A stretch of DNA of 32,692 nt from a virus: the IMG/VR virus record IMGVR_UViG_3300025701_001108, positions 1 through 32,692 of that record; one strand, written 5' to 3'. Shown here in pieces: positions 13,957-21,342 of this stretch; position 1 is the first letter of the stretch; the number at the start of each line of letters is the position of its first letter. The notes below the pieces were generated by a model. That model worked only from the letters and a program-made list of their open reading frames with translations, did not search any database and had not been told where the DNA came from. The position numbers were made by a program, and so were the translations under genes.

Positions 13957-14211
13957 ATGGGAAAACTTATATTTAGATATACAGAGGAAGATTTCATTGA
14001 GGAGAATAGAGAGGCTAATGAAATCGAATTAAGCGTACCAGATGATATGAATATCACAGAGTACAAGGTTATGTGTGTAAGAATGGCGTACGCCATGGGT
14101 TATCATCCAGATTCTATAAAAAGAGGATTTGGAGATATAATTTATGGAGATGAAGATATTAACACACTAAAGGATTTATTAGATGAGCTCAGTATCACAA
14201 GAAATAATTAA
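13957..14211 (+). CDS. Unknown acidic 84-aa protein
   Basis: I do not recognise this protein. It begins MGKLIFRYTEEDF and is strongly acidic, with a central helix (ITEYKVMCVRMAYAMGYHPDSIKRGF) that looks like the ordered part. It follows the deformylase gene by 12 bases and overlaps the next gene by 29 bases in another frame. The context (small genes between deformylase and transglycosylase) suggests an accessory phage protein. No catalytic motif is visible. Confidence 0.65.
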   Translation: MGKLIFRYTEEDFIEENREANEIELSVPDDMNITEYKVMCVRMAYAMGYHPDSIKRGFGDIIYGDEDINTLKDLLDELSITRNN

Positions 14212-14425
14212 AGATTTAGCAAGACAAGTTCTACAACAAGGTGCTATAATCGATGCTCTATGTGATATTTTAGTGGATAAAAATGTAATTACTGATGAAG
14301 AACTTAATAGAGTCATCGATGATTATATTTTAGACCAAGAAAAATACATAGAAGAAATCAAAGAACAACAAAAATCTGAAATAGATTTTGGGGCATTGCA
14401 CTTCGGTCCCATAGGAGAATGTTAA
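14183..14425 (+). CDS. Unknown helical 80-aa protein
   Basis: This 80-residue protein is nearly all helix: an amphipathic segment (EIIKDLARQVLQQGAIIDAL), then an acidic helix (TDEELNRVIDDYILDQ), and a short FGALHFGPIGEC end. It is not recognised. Its ATG lies within the previous gene. It is the last gene before the promoter at 14441-14472, so it probably ends the nucleotidyltransferase-deformylase unit, although no terminator hairpin is visible after it. Confidence 0.65.
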   Translation: MSSVSQEIIKDLARQVLQQGAIIDALCDILVDKNVITDEELNRVIDDYILDQEKYIEEIKEQQKSEIDFGALHFGPIGEC

Positions 14426-14440
14426 AAATCTGAAGAAACA

Positions 14441-14472
14441 TTTGGTTATGTAATAATAATTTCGTATCTTTG
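14441..14472 (+). promoter_or_regulatory. Bacteroidota-type promoter before the transglycosylase
   Basis: TTTG at 14441-14444, 20 bases, then TATCTTTG at 14465-14472, a perfect TTTG-N20-TAnnTTTG. The start codon at 14502 is 30 bases past the -7 box. A short palindrome (TTCGTATC…GTTACGAA, 14461-14478) overlaps the -7 box and might be an operator. Confidence 0.75.
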
Positions 14473-14501
14473 TTACGAAGTATTATCAAGGAACTATTCA
14501 T

Positions 14502-15089
14502 ATGAGAAACTTTTTTTTATCATTTATCATTACCATATCATTTTTTCTAATGGCATTCAAGGCCCATGAAGTAATTTTAGAATGGCAAACTCCAATAGAA
14601 ATACCACAACCAAAGGCAATCAAAGTTATTATGCCAAAGTTAGAGGTTCCTAAAGTTGAAATCAATTTGAAAGATCATACTTCTTTTCTAAGAAACATTG
14701 GTAACTTTGAAAGTGGTAATCGATATGAAATAGTAAATCGTTGGGGTTATATGGGTAGATACCAATTTCACTTATCTACCTTAGAATCAATCGGTATTAA
14801 AACTACTAAGAAGAAGTTTTTATCTTCACCTACTTTACAAGAAGAGGCAATGACGAGGTTACTTAAATCTAATAAGAGAACTCTTAGAAGATATATTAGG
14901 AAATACAATAACACAATATTACATGGAGTATATGTTACCGAAAGTGGTGTACTAGCAGCTGCACATCTTGGTGGAGCTGGTAATGTGATTGAGTGGTTTA
15001 GAAAGGGAGAAGTTTTCAAAGATGGTAATGGAACACCTATTACTCGTTATATGAAAGTATTCTCAGGTTATGAATTAAATTTAGAATAA
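14502..15089 (+). CDS. Membrane-anchored lytic transglycosylase / endolysin
   Basis: This 195-aa protein starts with a short basic end and a hydrophobic segment (residues 4-19), which looks like a signal anchor or signal-arrest sequence. The catalytic domain (about 60-195) has GNFESGNRYEIVN (E70 as the likely catalytic Glu), GYMGRYQF (82-89) and AAAHLGGAGN (152-161). These match the lysozyme-like transglycosylase set in which Glu cleaves the MurNAc-GlcNAc bond with formation of 1,6-anhydroMurNAc. It probably acts in the periplasm for lysis. Alternatively it could be a virion-borne peptidoglycan hydrolase, but it has its own host-type promoter and is followed by a membrane/coiled-coil gene, as in lysis cassettes. 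Confidence 0.82.
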   Translation: MRNFFLSFIITISFFLMAFKAHEVILEWQTPIEIPQPKAIKVIMPKLEVPKVEINLKDHTSFLRNIGNFESGNRYEIVNRWGYMGRYQFHLSTLESIGIKTTKKKFLSSPTLQEEAMTRLLKSNKRTLRRYIRKYNNTILHGVYVTESGVLAAAHLGGAGNVIEWFRKGEVFKDGNGTPITRYMKVFSGYELNLE

Positions 15090-15090
15090 T

Positions 15091-15354
15091 ATGGATTATA
15101 TTTTAATTGGATTGATTACATCAGGTGTAGTTAATCTATTATTCCTTATAGGTGTTCGGAATCTACTAAGACAGAACGAACAACTTGAGGATAGATTAGT
15201 TGGGACTATTAAAGATACCCAATCTAAAGTATTAACTGCTCTTGAGAAAATGCAAGAGATTGATACAAGACAAGCATTTGAAAAAGATGATGAGGTTGGT
15301 GTAACTTTTGACCAACTCAAAAAAATAGTAGAAGATTTAAACGAACAATTATAA
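15091..15354 (+). CDS. Small membrane protein with coiled coil (87 aa)
   Basis: One N-terminal membrane helix (residues 3-25, ILIGLITSGVVNLLFLIGV) is followed by a charged helical region predicted to form a coiled coil (about 28-85). It begins one base after the transglycosylase stop and ends two bases before the late sigma gene. The N-in anchor plus coiled coil next to an endolysin fits an inner-membrane spanin subunit, but no partner lipoprotein is seen, so this stays a suggestion. Similar small anchored helices are also common as unknowns in T4-like phages. Confidence 0.7.
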   Translation: MDYILIGLITSGVVNLLFLIGVRNLLRQNEQLEDRLVGTIKDTQSKVLTALEKMQEIDTRQAFEKDDEVGVTFDQLKKIVEDLNEQL

Positions 15355-15356
15355 TA

Positions 15357-16133
15357 ATGCCAAGACCAAGAAAAAAGAAATCCAAAATATATTTTGGTAC
15401 ACCTGCACAAGAAGCAATCGAAGAATACAATGCATGTAAAGACCCAAAAGAAAGGTCTAAAATTTATCAAGAAAGAATTAAACATCCATTTGAAAAACTA
15501 GCAGAGAATGTAATTAATACATTTAAGTTTTCATACTTTGATGTTCCTAAAAAGGATATGCAAACTGAGGTAGTATCTACTATGGTAGAAAAGATGCATA
15601 TGTTTCAACCAGATAAAGGTAGAGCCTTTTCTTATTTTACTATCATTGCCAAGAATCATTTGATTTTAGCTAACAATGGTAATTACAAAAGATGGAAACA
15701 GAATGCTTTGATTTCTGAAATGCCTGAAACTTGGAATCCTGAAAATGATTTTGATGATACAACTGAAGCAGGTGAGTTTAGAGAATTTAAAGATATTATG
15801 ATTTCATATTGGGATAAGAATTTAAATTCTATTTTTACTAAGAAACGTGATTTACAAATTGCAGATGCTATTCTTGAATTATTTCGTAGAAGTGAGTATA
15901 TCGAAAACTTTAATAAAAAACATCTTTATCTTTTGGTAAGAGAAATGACAGATTGTAAAACTCATTACATTACCAAAGTTGTAAATACAATGAAGATACA
16001 TCAGAAAAAAATGTTAAATGATTATCTTGAACATGGTGAATTTAGAGAACCAAAGAAGAAAGAATTTTGGCAAGCACCTACTCAAGATGATTATATAGAT
16101 TCTAATCCATACATAGATGAAGATTTTTTATAA
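15357..16133 (+). CDS. 55: gp55-like late-transcription sigma factor
   Basis: This 258-aa protein resembles T4 gp55, the small sigma factor that redirects host RNA polymerase to late promoters. The core is residues about 42-105: a region-2-like helix pair followed by KDMQTEVVSTMVEKMHMF and PDKGRAFSYFTIIAKNHLI. The latter matches the sigma region 2 signature (FSYF…A.N) in the -10 recognition helix. The rest is charged and helical, with an acidic C-terminus (YIDSNPYIDEDFL) that may contact the sliding clamp, as the C-terminus of gp55 does. Length exceeds T4 gp55 (185 aa). The recurring TATATTTATA motif in this window is the natural candidate for its target. Conservation was judged by eye. Confidence 0.8.
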   Translation: MPRPRKKKSKIYFGTPAQEAIEEYNACKDPKERSKIYQERIKHPFEKLAENVINTFKFSYFDVPKKDMQTEVVSTMVEKMHMFQPDKGRAFSYFTIIAKNHLILANNGNYKRWKQNALISEMPETWNPENDFDDTTEAGEFREFKDIMISYWDKNLNSIFTKKRDLQIADAILELFRRSEYIENFNKKHLYLLVREMTDCKTHYITKVVNTMKIHQKKMLNDYLEHGEFREPKKKEFWQAPTQDDYIDSNPYIDEDFL

Positions 16134-16162
16134 AATACTCTCAATTCAATAATAGTATTTTA
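16131..16162 (+). terminator. Possible AT-rich terminator after the sigma gene
   Basis: TAAAATACT (16131-16139) and AGTATTTTA (16154-16162) form a perfect 9-bp inverted repeat with a 14-base loop, overlapping the stop codon. The stem has few G-C pairs and no long T-run, so it may be weak or only an mRNA 3' end. Confidence 0.35.
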
Positions 16163-16185
16163 TAAATTTAATTTTAAAATCTAAA

Positions 16186-16195
16186 TATATTTATA
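16186..16195 (+). promoter_or_regulatory. Candidate late promoter TATATTTATA
   Basis: A perfect copy of the motif, 26 bases (start to start) before the carbamoyltransferase ATG. No TTTG is found at the -33 position. The surrounding DNA is A/T-only, so chance occurrence is less unlikely here than elsewhere. Confidence 0.55.
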
Positions 16196-16211
16196 TATAA
16201 AGAAAAACCAA

Positions 16212-17918
16212 ATGAGTTATATATTAGGAATATCATGTGGATATCATGATTCAGCTGCAGCCTTAATTAAAGATGGAAAAGTTTTAGGTGCATGTGAAGA
16301 AGAAAGATTCACAGGTATCAAACATGATTCATCCTTCCCTACCAATACTATCAATTGGTTATATAAAGAATTCAACGTAGATGGTAGAGAAATTACCGAT
16401 GTTGTATTTTATGATAATCCTAAATTAAAATTAGATAGAATTGAGAAATCAACTAAACGTGGTCCTAAATCAGAAAAAGAACATCGTTTAGAAATTATCC
16501 AACGTAATAAAGAAAAGTTCGAAGAAATCGAACAACAGATACTTGATATCACTCATCCTTATGTAGATATTGAATATGGTGACCATCATTTATCTCACGT
16601 TGCATATTCCTACTATACTTCTCCTTTCCAAAAGGCCTCTATTCTTTCAGTAGATGGCGTAGGAGAGTGGGAAACAACTTCTCTATACTATGGAGAAGGA
16701 AATAAATTATTCCCTCTACAATCGATTAATTTCCCTCATTCATTGGGGATGTTATATTCTGCATTTACTGCCTTTCTTGGATTCAAACCAAACGAAGGAG
16801 AGTATAAGGTAATGGGATTAGCTCCTTATGGAAATCACGAAACTTATTTAAAACAATTTCAGAAACTTTACACTACTACTAAAGACGGTGGTTTTGAATT
16901 GGATATGAAATATTTTACATACGATTGGTCTGATGACCATATGTTTAATGAAAAGTTATCTTCATTATTTGATTTACCAAATAGATTTCCAGAAGAAGAA
17001 CTTACACAAGAACACAAAGATTTAGCAGCAACCTTACAACATCAATACGAATTTCTTTTATTTCGTTTGATTGATAAGTTATATGTATCACGTTCCAATC
17101 ACAACTTATGTTTAAGTGGTGGATGTGCATACAACGGAACGGCTAATGGGAAAATCTTAGAGAAATCTTTATACAAACAATTATGGATTCCATCAGCACC
17201 ATCTGATGCTGGTTCTGCTATTGGTTGTGCATTAGAATTCTTTTATAGAACCAATCCTAACTCACCACGAATTGATAATGTTAATCCTTACTTAGGTCCT
17301 TCTTATTCACGTGAAAATATCGAATCTGCATTGAAAGAAATGGAGAAAGAAGTTTATAGTGTTTATAAAATTGATTCTGAATTAATTCCTATTATATCTA
17401 AACAAATTGCTGAAGGTAATGTAATTGGTTGGTTCGAAGGAAAAATGGAATTTGGTTCTCGTGCATTAGGTAATCGTTCGATACTTGCAAATCCATGTGA
17501 CCCACAAATGAAGGCAAGAGTAAATCGTGTGATTAAAAAGAGAGAAGGATTCAGACCTTTTGCACCAATGGTAAAGTTAGAAGAACAAACTCGTTATTTC
17601 GAATACGATAAAACGGTTCCTTATATGAACCAAGTGGTAAAGGTAAAAGAAGAACATCAAAAGTATTTACCAGCGATTACTCACGTAGATGGTTCGGCTA
17701 GAATACAATCAGTATCTAACCAACACCATAGAAGAATGTATAAGTTACTACAACAACTCCAAGCGGATAATGGTTATCCAATGGTTCTTAACACTTCATT
17801 CAACTTGAAAGACCAGACAATGGTATTAGACCCACTAACGGCTATTAAAACTTTCTTAGATTGTGAAATGGATACCTTAGTTCTTGGTAATTATATCGTA
17901 AAGAAGAAGATTAGATAA
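16212..17918 (+). CDS. NodU/CmcH-family carbamoyltransferase
   Basis: This 568-aa protein has both halves of the family. The N-terminal Kae1-like domain has ILGISCGYHDSAAALI, EEERF, the metal-binding HHLSHVA (about 124-130), SVDGVGEW and GEYKVMGLAPYG. The C-terminal YrdC-like domain has GWFEGKMEFGSRALGNRSI and LNTSFNLKDQ. These enzymes use carbamoyl phosphate and ATP to carbamoylate a hydroxyl of an antibiotic, Nod factor or, as proposed for some phages, a modified DNA base. The length is normal and the motifs are intact, so it is probably active. Similar genes are frequent in marine T4-like phages. It has its own late-type promoter and sits directly before the structural genes. Its substrate, possibly a virion or cell-surface sugar or a tailored product of the accessory block, is unknown. 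Confidence 0.93.
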   Translation: MSYILGISCGYHDSAAALIKDGKVLGACEEERFTGIKHDSSFPTNTINWLYKEFNVDGREITDVVFYDNPKLKLDRIEKSTKRGPKSEKEHRLEIIQRNKEKFEEIEQQILDITHPYVDIEYGDHHLSHVAYSYYTSPFQKASILSVDGVGEWETTSLYYGEGNKLFPLQSINFPHSLGMLYSAFTAFLGFKPNEGEYKVMGLAPYGNHETYLKQFQKLYTTTKDGGFELDMKYFTYDWSDDHMFNEKLSSLFDLPNRFPEEELTQEHKDLAATLQHQYEFLLFRLIDKLYVSRSNHNLCLSGGCAYNGTANGKILEKSLYKQLWIPSAPSDAGSAIGCALEFFYRTNPNSPRIDNVNPYLGPSYSRENIESALKEMEKEVYSVYKIDSELIPIISKQIAEGNVIGWFEGKMEFGSRALGNRSILANPCDPQMKARVNRVIKKREGFRPFAPMVKLEEQTRYFEYDKTVPYMNQVVKVKEEHQKYLPAITHVDGSARIQSVSNQHHRRMYKLLQQLQADNGYPMVLNTSFNLKDQTMVLDPLTAIKTFLDCEMDTLVLGNYIVKKKIR

Positions 17919-17956
17919 CATTCTCTTAACATTACTTAACCTTTTCTTAACATTGA

Positions 17957-17966
17957 TATACTTATA
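17957..17966 (+). promoter_or_regulatory. Candidate late promoter TATACTTATA
   Basis: Nine of ten matches to the late motif, 26 bases before ATG 17983, the same spacing as at 16186. It is preceded by repeated CTTAACATT elements (17925-17953), which may be a binding site or chance. Confidence 0.5.
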
Positions 17967-17982
17967 ATAAAGAGGATTTATT

Positions 17983-18297
17983 ATGAGAAAATTAACTACA
18001 CTATTATTTCTTCTAATCTCAACGGCACTTTTCTCACAAGAGATAGAAGTAATCAAAGAAAAAATTAAAGTAAACGATGGAATCCAAAAGGGTACCTTAA
18101 TTTACAATGGAAACAAATACGTACAAGATGGTATTTGGAAATCGGATTACGCGAAAGCAAAATACGATATGGGAAAATTAGTTTGGTATGAACCAAAAGG
18201 TGACAAACGATATACTTATTCTTACATAGAGATGGAACAACTCCGTAGAAAGGTTCAACGTTTAGAAACACGTTTAGCATCTAATGATAAACCATAG
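17983..18297 (+). CDS. Small secreted protein with Bacteroidota-type signal peptide
   Basis: This 104-aa protein begins with a classic Sec signal: MRK, a hydrophobic core TLLFLLISTALFS, then QE, with cleavage expected after Ser18. A mature N-terminus starting with Gln is typical of flavobacterial exported proteins. The mature part has a beta-like region (GTLIYNGNKYVQDGIWKSDY…GKLVWYEPKGDKRYTY) and a C-terminal helix or coiled coil (EMEQLRRKVQRLETRLA). No family is recognised. An AGAGGA Shine-Dalgarno lies six bases before the ATG. A strong terminator follows. It probably acts in the periplasm or at the outer membrane, perhaps in lysis or superinfection exclusion. Confidence 0.8.
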   Translation: MRKLTTLLFLLISTALFSQEIEVIKEKIKVNDGIQKGTLIYNGNKYVQDGIWKSDYAKAKYDMGKLVWYEPKGDKRYTYSYIEMEQLRRKVQRLETRLASNDKP

Positions 18298-18320
18298 TCG
18301 TAGATTAAAGTGACTATGAT

Positions 18321-18350
18321 AAAACCCTCCCAATACGGAGGGTTTTTTGT
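18321..18350 (+). terminator. Strong intrinsic terminator
   Basis: CCCTCC (18325-18330), a six-base CAATAC loop, GGAGGG (18337-18342), then a T-run to 18348, with A-T pairs extending the stem at its base. It is the most GC-rich hairpin in the window and separates the secreted-protein gene from the baseplate genes. Confidence 0.93.
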
Positions 18351-18355
18351 TTTAC

Positions 18356-18365
18356 TATATTTATA
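18356..18365 (+). promoter_or_regulatory. Candidate late promoter TATATTTATA
   Basis: A perfect copy of the late motif right after the terminator and 32 bases before ATG 18388, with no TTTG at -33. Position after a terminator and before the structural genes makes it the most convincing of the set. Confidence 0.65.
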
Positions 18366-18387
18366 CAATGAACTAATGTATTAAAAT

Positions 18388-18798
18388 ATGAGTACAGATT
18401 TTGAATTATTCCCAGGAAAGAACTTGGGTGGTTTATTTAAAGATATCTACGATAACCAACAAACAAAGAAACTTCGTATATCTGAATTGATTGCTGAGAT
18501 GAAAAAGCTTATTCGTCATTCAGGTGATATGGCAGTGATGGGTCCTATTATACGAGATTTAATTGATTCATCTATTAAGAATGATGATTCACTTGTTAAG
18601 ATGGCAGCAATTGCTCAACGAATTATTGGAGCACAACACAAAGCAGAAGGTGATGCTGGTTTTTTATCTAATGAAGAAAAAGAGCAACTTCTTAAAGAAT
18701 TAGAAGAAACGGTTCATGAAGTAGCAGATGAACAAGATATAAAAGTAGATGAACTTACAAACGAAATTGAGGAGTTAAAACAAAAGGTAGGTAAGTAA
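18388..18798 (+). CDS. Unknown helical protein heading the baseplate unit (136 aa)
   Basis: This 136-aa, mainly helical protein has an N-terminal DFELFPGKNLGGLFKDIYDN motif, a central helical bundle (LRISELIAEMKKLIRHSGDMAV…MAAIAQRII) and an acidic coiled-coil end. It heads the structural transcription unit behind a late-type promoter, and its TAA overlaps the next ATG by one base. The position just before the hub protein suggests a baseplate or assembly role. Proteins of similar look occur in marine T4-like phages as conserved unknowns. No closer assignment is justified. Confidence 0.75.
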   Translation: MSTDFELFPGKNLGGLFKDIYDNQQTKKLRISELIAEMKKLIRHSGDMAVMGPIIRDLIDSSIKNDDSLVKMAAIAQRIIGAQHKAEGDAGFLSNEEKEQLLKELEETVHEVADEQDIKVDELTNEIEELKQKVGK

Positions 18799-20051
18799 TG
18801 GGAAGAAAGGAAGCATCATCACGTAGTAGATACCAAGGTGTCATATCTAACACCAAACAAAATAATTCAGGTGTAGTATCTCATGTTATTTTAAATGCAG
18901 ATGATGTATTTATTCCTGAAATTCAAGACTCGGAAACTAATCCGAAACCTGTCGATTCTTACGTTGGTCATGCAATTATCAGGAAACACACAGATTTTTC
19001 TTCAGCAGATTCTGATGGAGAACCATACGCACCATTCGACCCATCGGAAGGATTACCATTAGTTGGTGAAACTGTAGCATTAATATATTTAGGGGGAACT
19101 CCCTTTTATACTCGAATACCTAATAGGGATATCAATCGAGGAAATTCTCAAGAAGATAAGTTACAAACACTATCGCCAAATACCGAAACTCCTTCTAATC
19201 AAGCAAGTAATTACAAAGAAGTATCACAAACTAAAACCCCTGCAGCATCATCCGATTCATCTGAGAGGAAAGCAAAATTAGGTGATTATTTTGAACCTAC
19301 TGATATAAATCAACTTGTTTTATATGAAGGTGATAAAGTTATACAATCACGATTTGGTCAATCAATTCGTTTTAGTGGATATAATAATACAGATAATTTA
19401 TTTTCACCAACCATTATTATTCGAAATAGACAGAATGATGAAAGTTTGTCTACCCTTGAGAAAAATGAATTAGTTGAAGAGGATATAAATAAAGATGGTT
19501 CTACTATTTTATTATCATCTAATGATTATAAATTAGATTTCCAACCAGGTCTTGTTGATGATGGTGGTAATTCTGATTTTGAAACTACCCCAATTAAGTT
19601 TGAATTACCCGAGGAATATGTAGGGTTTGACCAAATGTTATTGAACTCAGAACGAGTTATAATATCTGCCAAATCACAGGAGATGATTTTTTATTCTAAA
19701 GGAAATTATGGATTTATTTCCGATGGTAAGTTTACAATTGATAATGGTAACGGTGGTGCAGATTTAGATTTCGGTGATGATGTAAACATTACTACTGATA
19801 GAAACGATTCTGATTTAACAATTATTACTGGTGATGGTAATATCTTACTAAATACCACCGAAACACAAGAACCTTTAGTTAGGGGAAATACTTTGGTAGA
19901 ATTGTTAGGAGAACTTATTGATGCAATTAATCAACAAGTGTATAACACACCAGCAGGTCCTTCTGCAGTTGGTCCTACAAATCGTTCAACTTTTAATGAT
20001 ATAAAGTCAAAGTTGCAAGATGCACTTTCTACATTAAACTACACAGAATAA
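18798..20051 (+). CDS. 5: gp5-like baseplate hub / spike protein (lysozyme-less)
   Basis: This 417-aa protein resembles the baseplate hub of marine T4-like phages. An N-terminal OB-fold-like region (about 8-115: YQGVISNTKQNNSG, LPLVGETVALIYL) is followed by a polar Ser/Thr/Asn-rich linker (about 115-155). Next comes YEGDKVIQSRFGQSIRFSGY (about 175-194), a signature of these hubs. Then comes a beta-rich part with TILLSSNDYKLDF and repeated ISAKSQEMIFYSKGNYGF / FTIDNGNGGADLDF / ITTDRND strands like the gp5 spike helix. No lysozyme domain is present, unlike T4 gp5. It would form the trimeric centre of the tail tip. The gene number is by analogy and the family match is by eye. Confidence 0.75.
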   Translation: MGRKEASSRSRYQGVISNTKQNNSGVVSHVILNADDVFIPEIQDSETNPKPVDSYVGHAIIRKHTDFSSADSDGEPYAPFDPSEGLPLVGETVALIYLGGTPFYTRIPNRDINRGNSQEDKLQTLSPNTETPSNQASNYKEVSQTKTPAASSDSSERKAKLGDYFEPTDINQLVLYEGDKVIQSRFGQSIRFSGYNNTDNLFSPTIIIRNRQNDESLSTLEKNELVEEDINKDGSTILLSSNDYKLDFQPGLVDDGGNSDFETTPIKFELPEEYVGFDQMLLNSERVIISAKSQEMIFYSKGNYGFISDGKFTIDNGNGGADLDFGDDVNITTDRNDSDLTIITGDGNILLNTTETQEPLVRGNTLVELLGELIDAINQQVYNTPAGPSAVGPTNRSTFNDIKSKLQDALSTLNYTE

Positions 20052-20054
20052 ATT

Positions 20055-20636
20055 ATGTCTTGGGATATCTTTAAAAATATGATGAAATCCTACATGGATA
20101 ATCCCAATGGAGTTAAATCCAAAGAGGCGTTTGCAAAACAATTTACTACTGCATATGATATGGCTATGAAAACGGGTTCCGTCACTACTCGTGGTTTTGG
20201 TGGAGCTCCTTTACCAGTTGCAACAGGTAATACTGAGGTAATGGAAAAGTTAATGATTGCTGCATGTGCAATTGCATTTACTAAAAGTGAAACTGGTAAA
20301 CATACATGGTTAAAAGATATAGGTCAAGCTATCATTGGTTATTGGGGAGGTGCAACCTTAGTTCAAGTACCACCACAAATACCAGTAATGGGTTCTTTCC
20401 AAAATATTTCACTAACAAGTGGTGTGGTATCTAATCCAGGAAAATGGCCAACAACAAGACCAGAGCAACCAATAGATGATGCCGGTAAGTTCTTAGATTT
20501 ATTTATCATCTACGCACAAACTCACTTATCATCGATACAATTTTCGGCATCAACCGTTTCGTTGTATTTTGGATTTCCTCTTATACCACCACTACCTGGA
20601 TTTATTCAATTGACGGGATATGCACTACCTAGCTAA
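20055..20636 (+). CDS. Probable virion protein next to the hub (193 aa)
   Basis: This 193-aa protein is not confidently recognised. The N-terminal 60 residues are helical (FKNMMKSYMDNPNG…AFAKQFTTAYDMAMKTG). The rest is Gly/Pro/Ser-rich with hydrophobic strands (AIIGYWGGATLVQVPPQIPVMG, FGFPLIPPLPGFIQL). It starts three bases after the hub stop and belongs to the same unit. A small baseplate component is the likely role. The Pro-rich hydrophobic end is unusual and could pack against the hub. Confidence 0.7.
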   Translation: MSWDIFKNMMKSYMDNPNGVKSKEAFAKQFTTAYDMAMKTGSVTTRGFGGAPLPVATGNTEVMEKLMIAACAIAFTKSETGKHTWLKDIGQAIIGYWGGATLVQVPPQIPVMGSFQNISLTSGVVSNPGKWPTTRPEQPIDDAGKFLDLFIIYAQTHLSSIQFSASTVSLYFGFPLIPPLPGFIQLTGYALPS

Positions 20637-20658
20637 AATACTATAAACTCAACGAGAA

Positions 20659-20668
20659 TATATTTATA
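20659..20668 (+). promoter_or_regulatory. Candidate late promoter TATATTTATA
   Basis: A perfect copy of the late motif, 35 bases before ATG 20694, in a 57-base intergenic gap. There is no TTTG at -33. It would start the second structural unit (gp25, gp6 and onward). Confidence 0.6.
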
Positions 20669-20693
20669 TTAAGATAATAACAAAACAATTAAA

Positions 20694-21332
20694 ATGGATT
20701 CCAAGAAATTAGCAAAACTAATTAAAGTAATCGTAGAAGCTGAAGTAGCTAAAAAACACGAACAATTCTTAACTAAAACCTTTCCAAAGATTTTAGAAGA
20801 GCAAGTGAACCTTAAATTAAAATCACATTTAAAGGAGTTGAAGGGAGGTGTATCTGCCCCTCTAACTCAAGTGGTTGAGGAGGTAGACCCATTCGAAGCA
20901 GCTAATCAAGTTCTACAACAAGAAAGAACACAAGTTCAAGAACAAAGAAAATTCACTAAGAACCCAGTTCTTAATGATATACTGAATCAAACACAACCAT
21001 TTAGTTCAGCACAAAGAAGTGGTGGACAAGTTGGTAGTGGTGGTGCATCGGTATTAGATAGATTACCACAACAACAAATTCAAGAAAATACACACATACC
21101 ATCTTACATGGATGCCGAACCAGATATTGACCAAACAATTAATATGGGTTCATCATTTGGTGCAGGTGGAACTGATGCTCTAAGGGCACAGATGGCTCAT
21201 AAAATGGGATATGGTGATGTAAGTTCACAAGGTGCACCTAAAAAAGGATTAGGTGTATCAACTGGGTTAGCAGCTTTAGATAGAGTATTGAATAGAGATA
21301 ATTCCGAACTTGTTAAAAAGTTCAAGAGATAG
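20694..21332 (+). CDS. Unknown Gln-rich structural-region protein (212 aa)
   Basis: This protein has a Lys-rich helical N-terminus (MDSKKLAKLIKVIVEAEVAKKHEQF), a Gln/Glu coiled segment (about 65-90) and a long low-complexity Gly/Ser/Gln region (about 100-165). It ends with a helical GVSTGLAALDRVLNRDNSELVKKFKR. The pattern of helix, disordered centre and terminal helix suggests a linker or assembly factor rather than an enzyme. It lies directly before gp25. Its stop overlaps the AGGAG ribosome binding site of gp25. No family name is offered. Confidence 0.7.
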   Translation: MDSKKLAKLIKVIVEAEVAKKHEQFLTKTFPKILEEQVNLKLKSHLKELKGGVSAPLTQVVEEVDPFEAANQVLQQERTQVQEQRKFTKNPVLNDILNQTQPFSSAQRSGGQVGSGGASVLDRLPQQQIQENTHIPSYMDAEPDIDQTINMGSSFGAGGTDALRAQMAHKMGYGDVSSQGAPKKGLGVSTGLAALDRVLNRDNSELVKKFKR

Positions 21333-21342
21333 GAGAGTATAA

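Noticed and set aside
14461-14478. Palindrome over the -7 box at 14461-14478 as a definite operator
   Set aside because: The half-sites are short and imperfect and no repressor is identified, so it is mentioned only as a possibility.
17925-17953. Repeated CTTAACATT elements as a terminator or iteron
   Set aside because: Only two clear copies and one partial, with no inverted symmetry; probably chance in AT-rich DNA.
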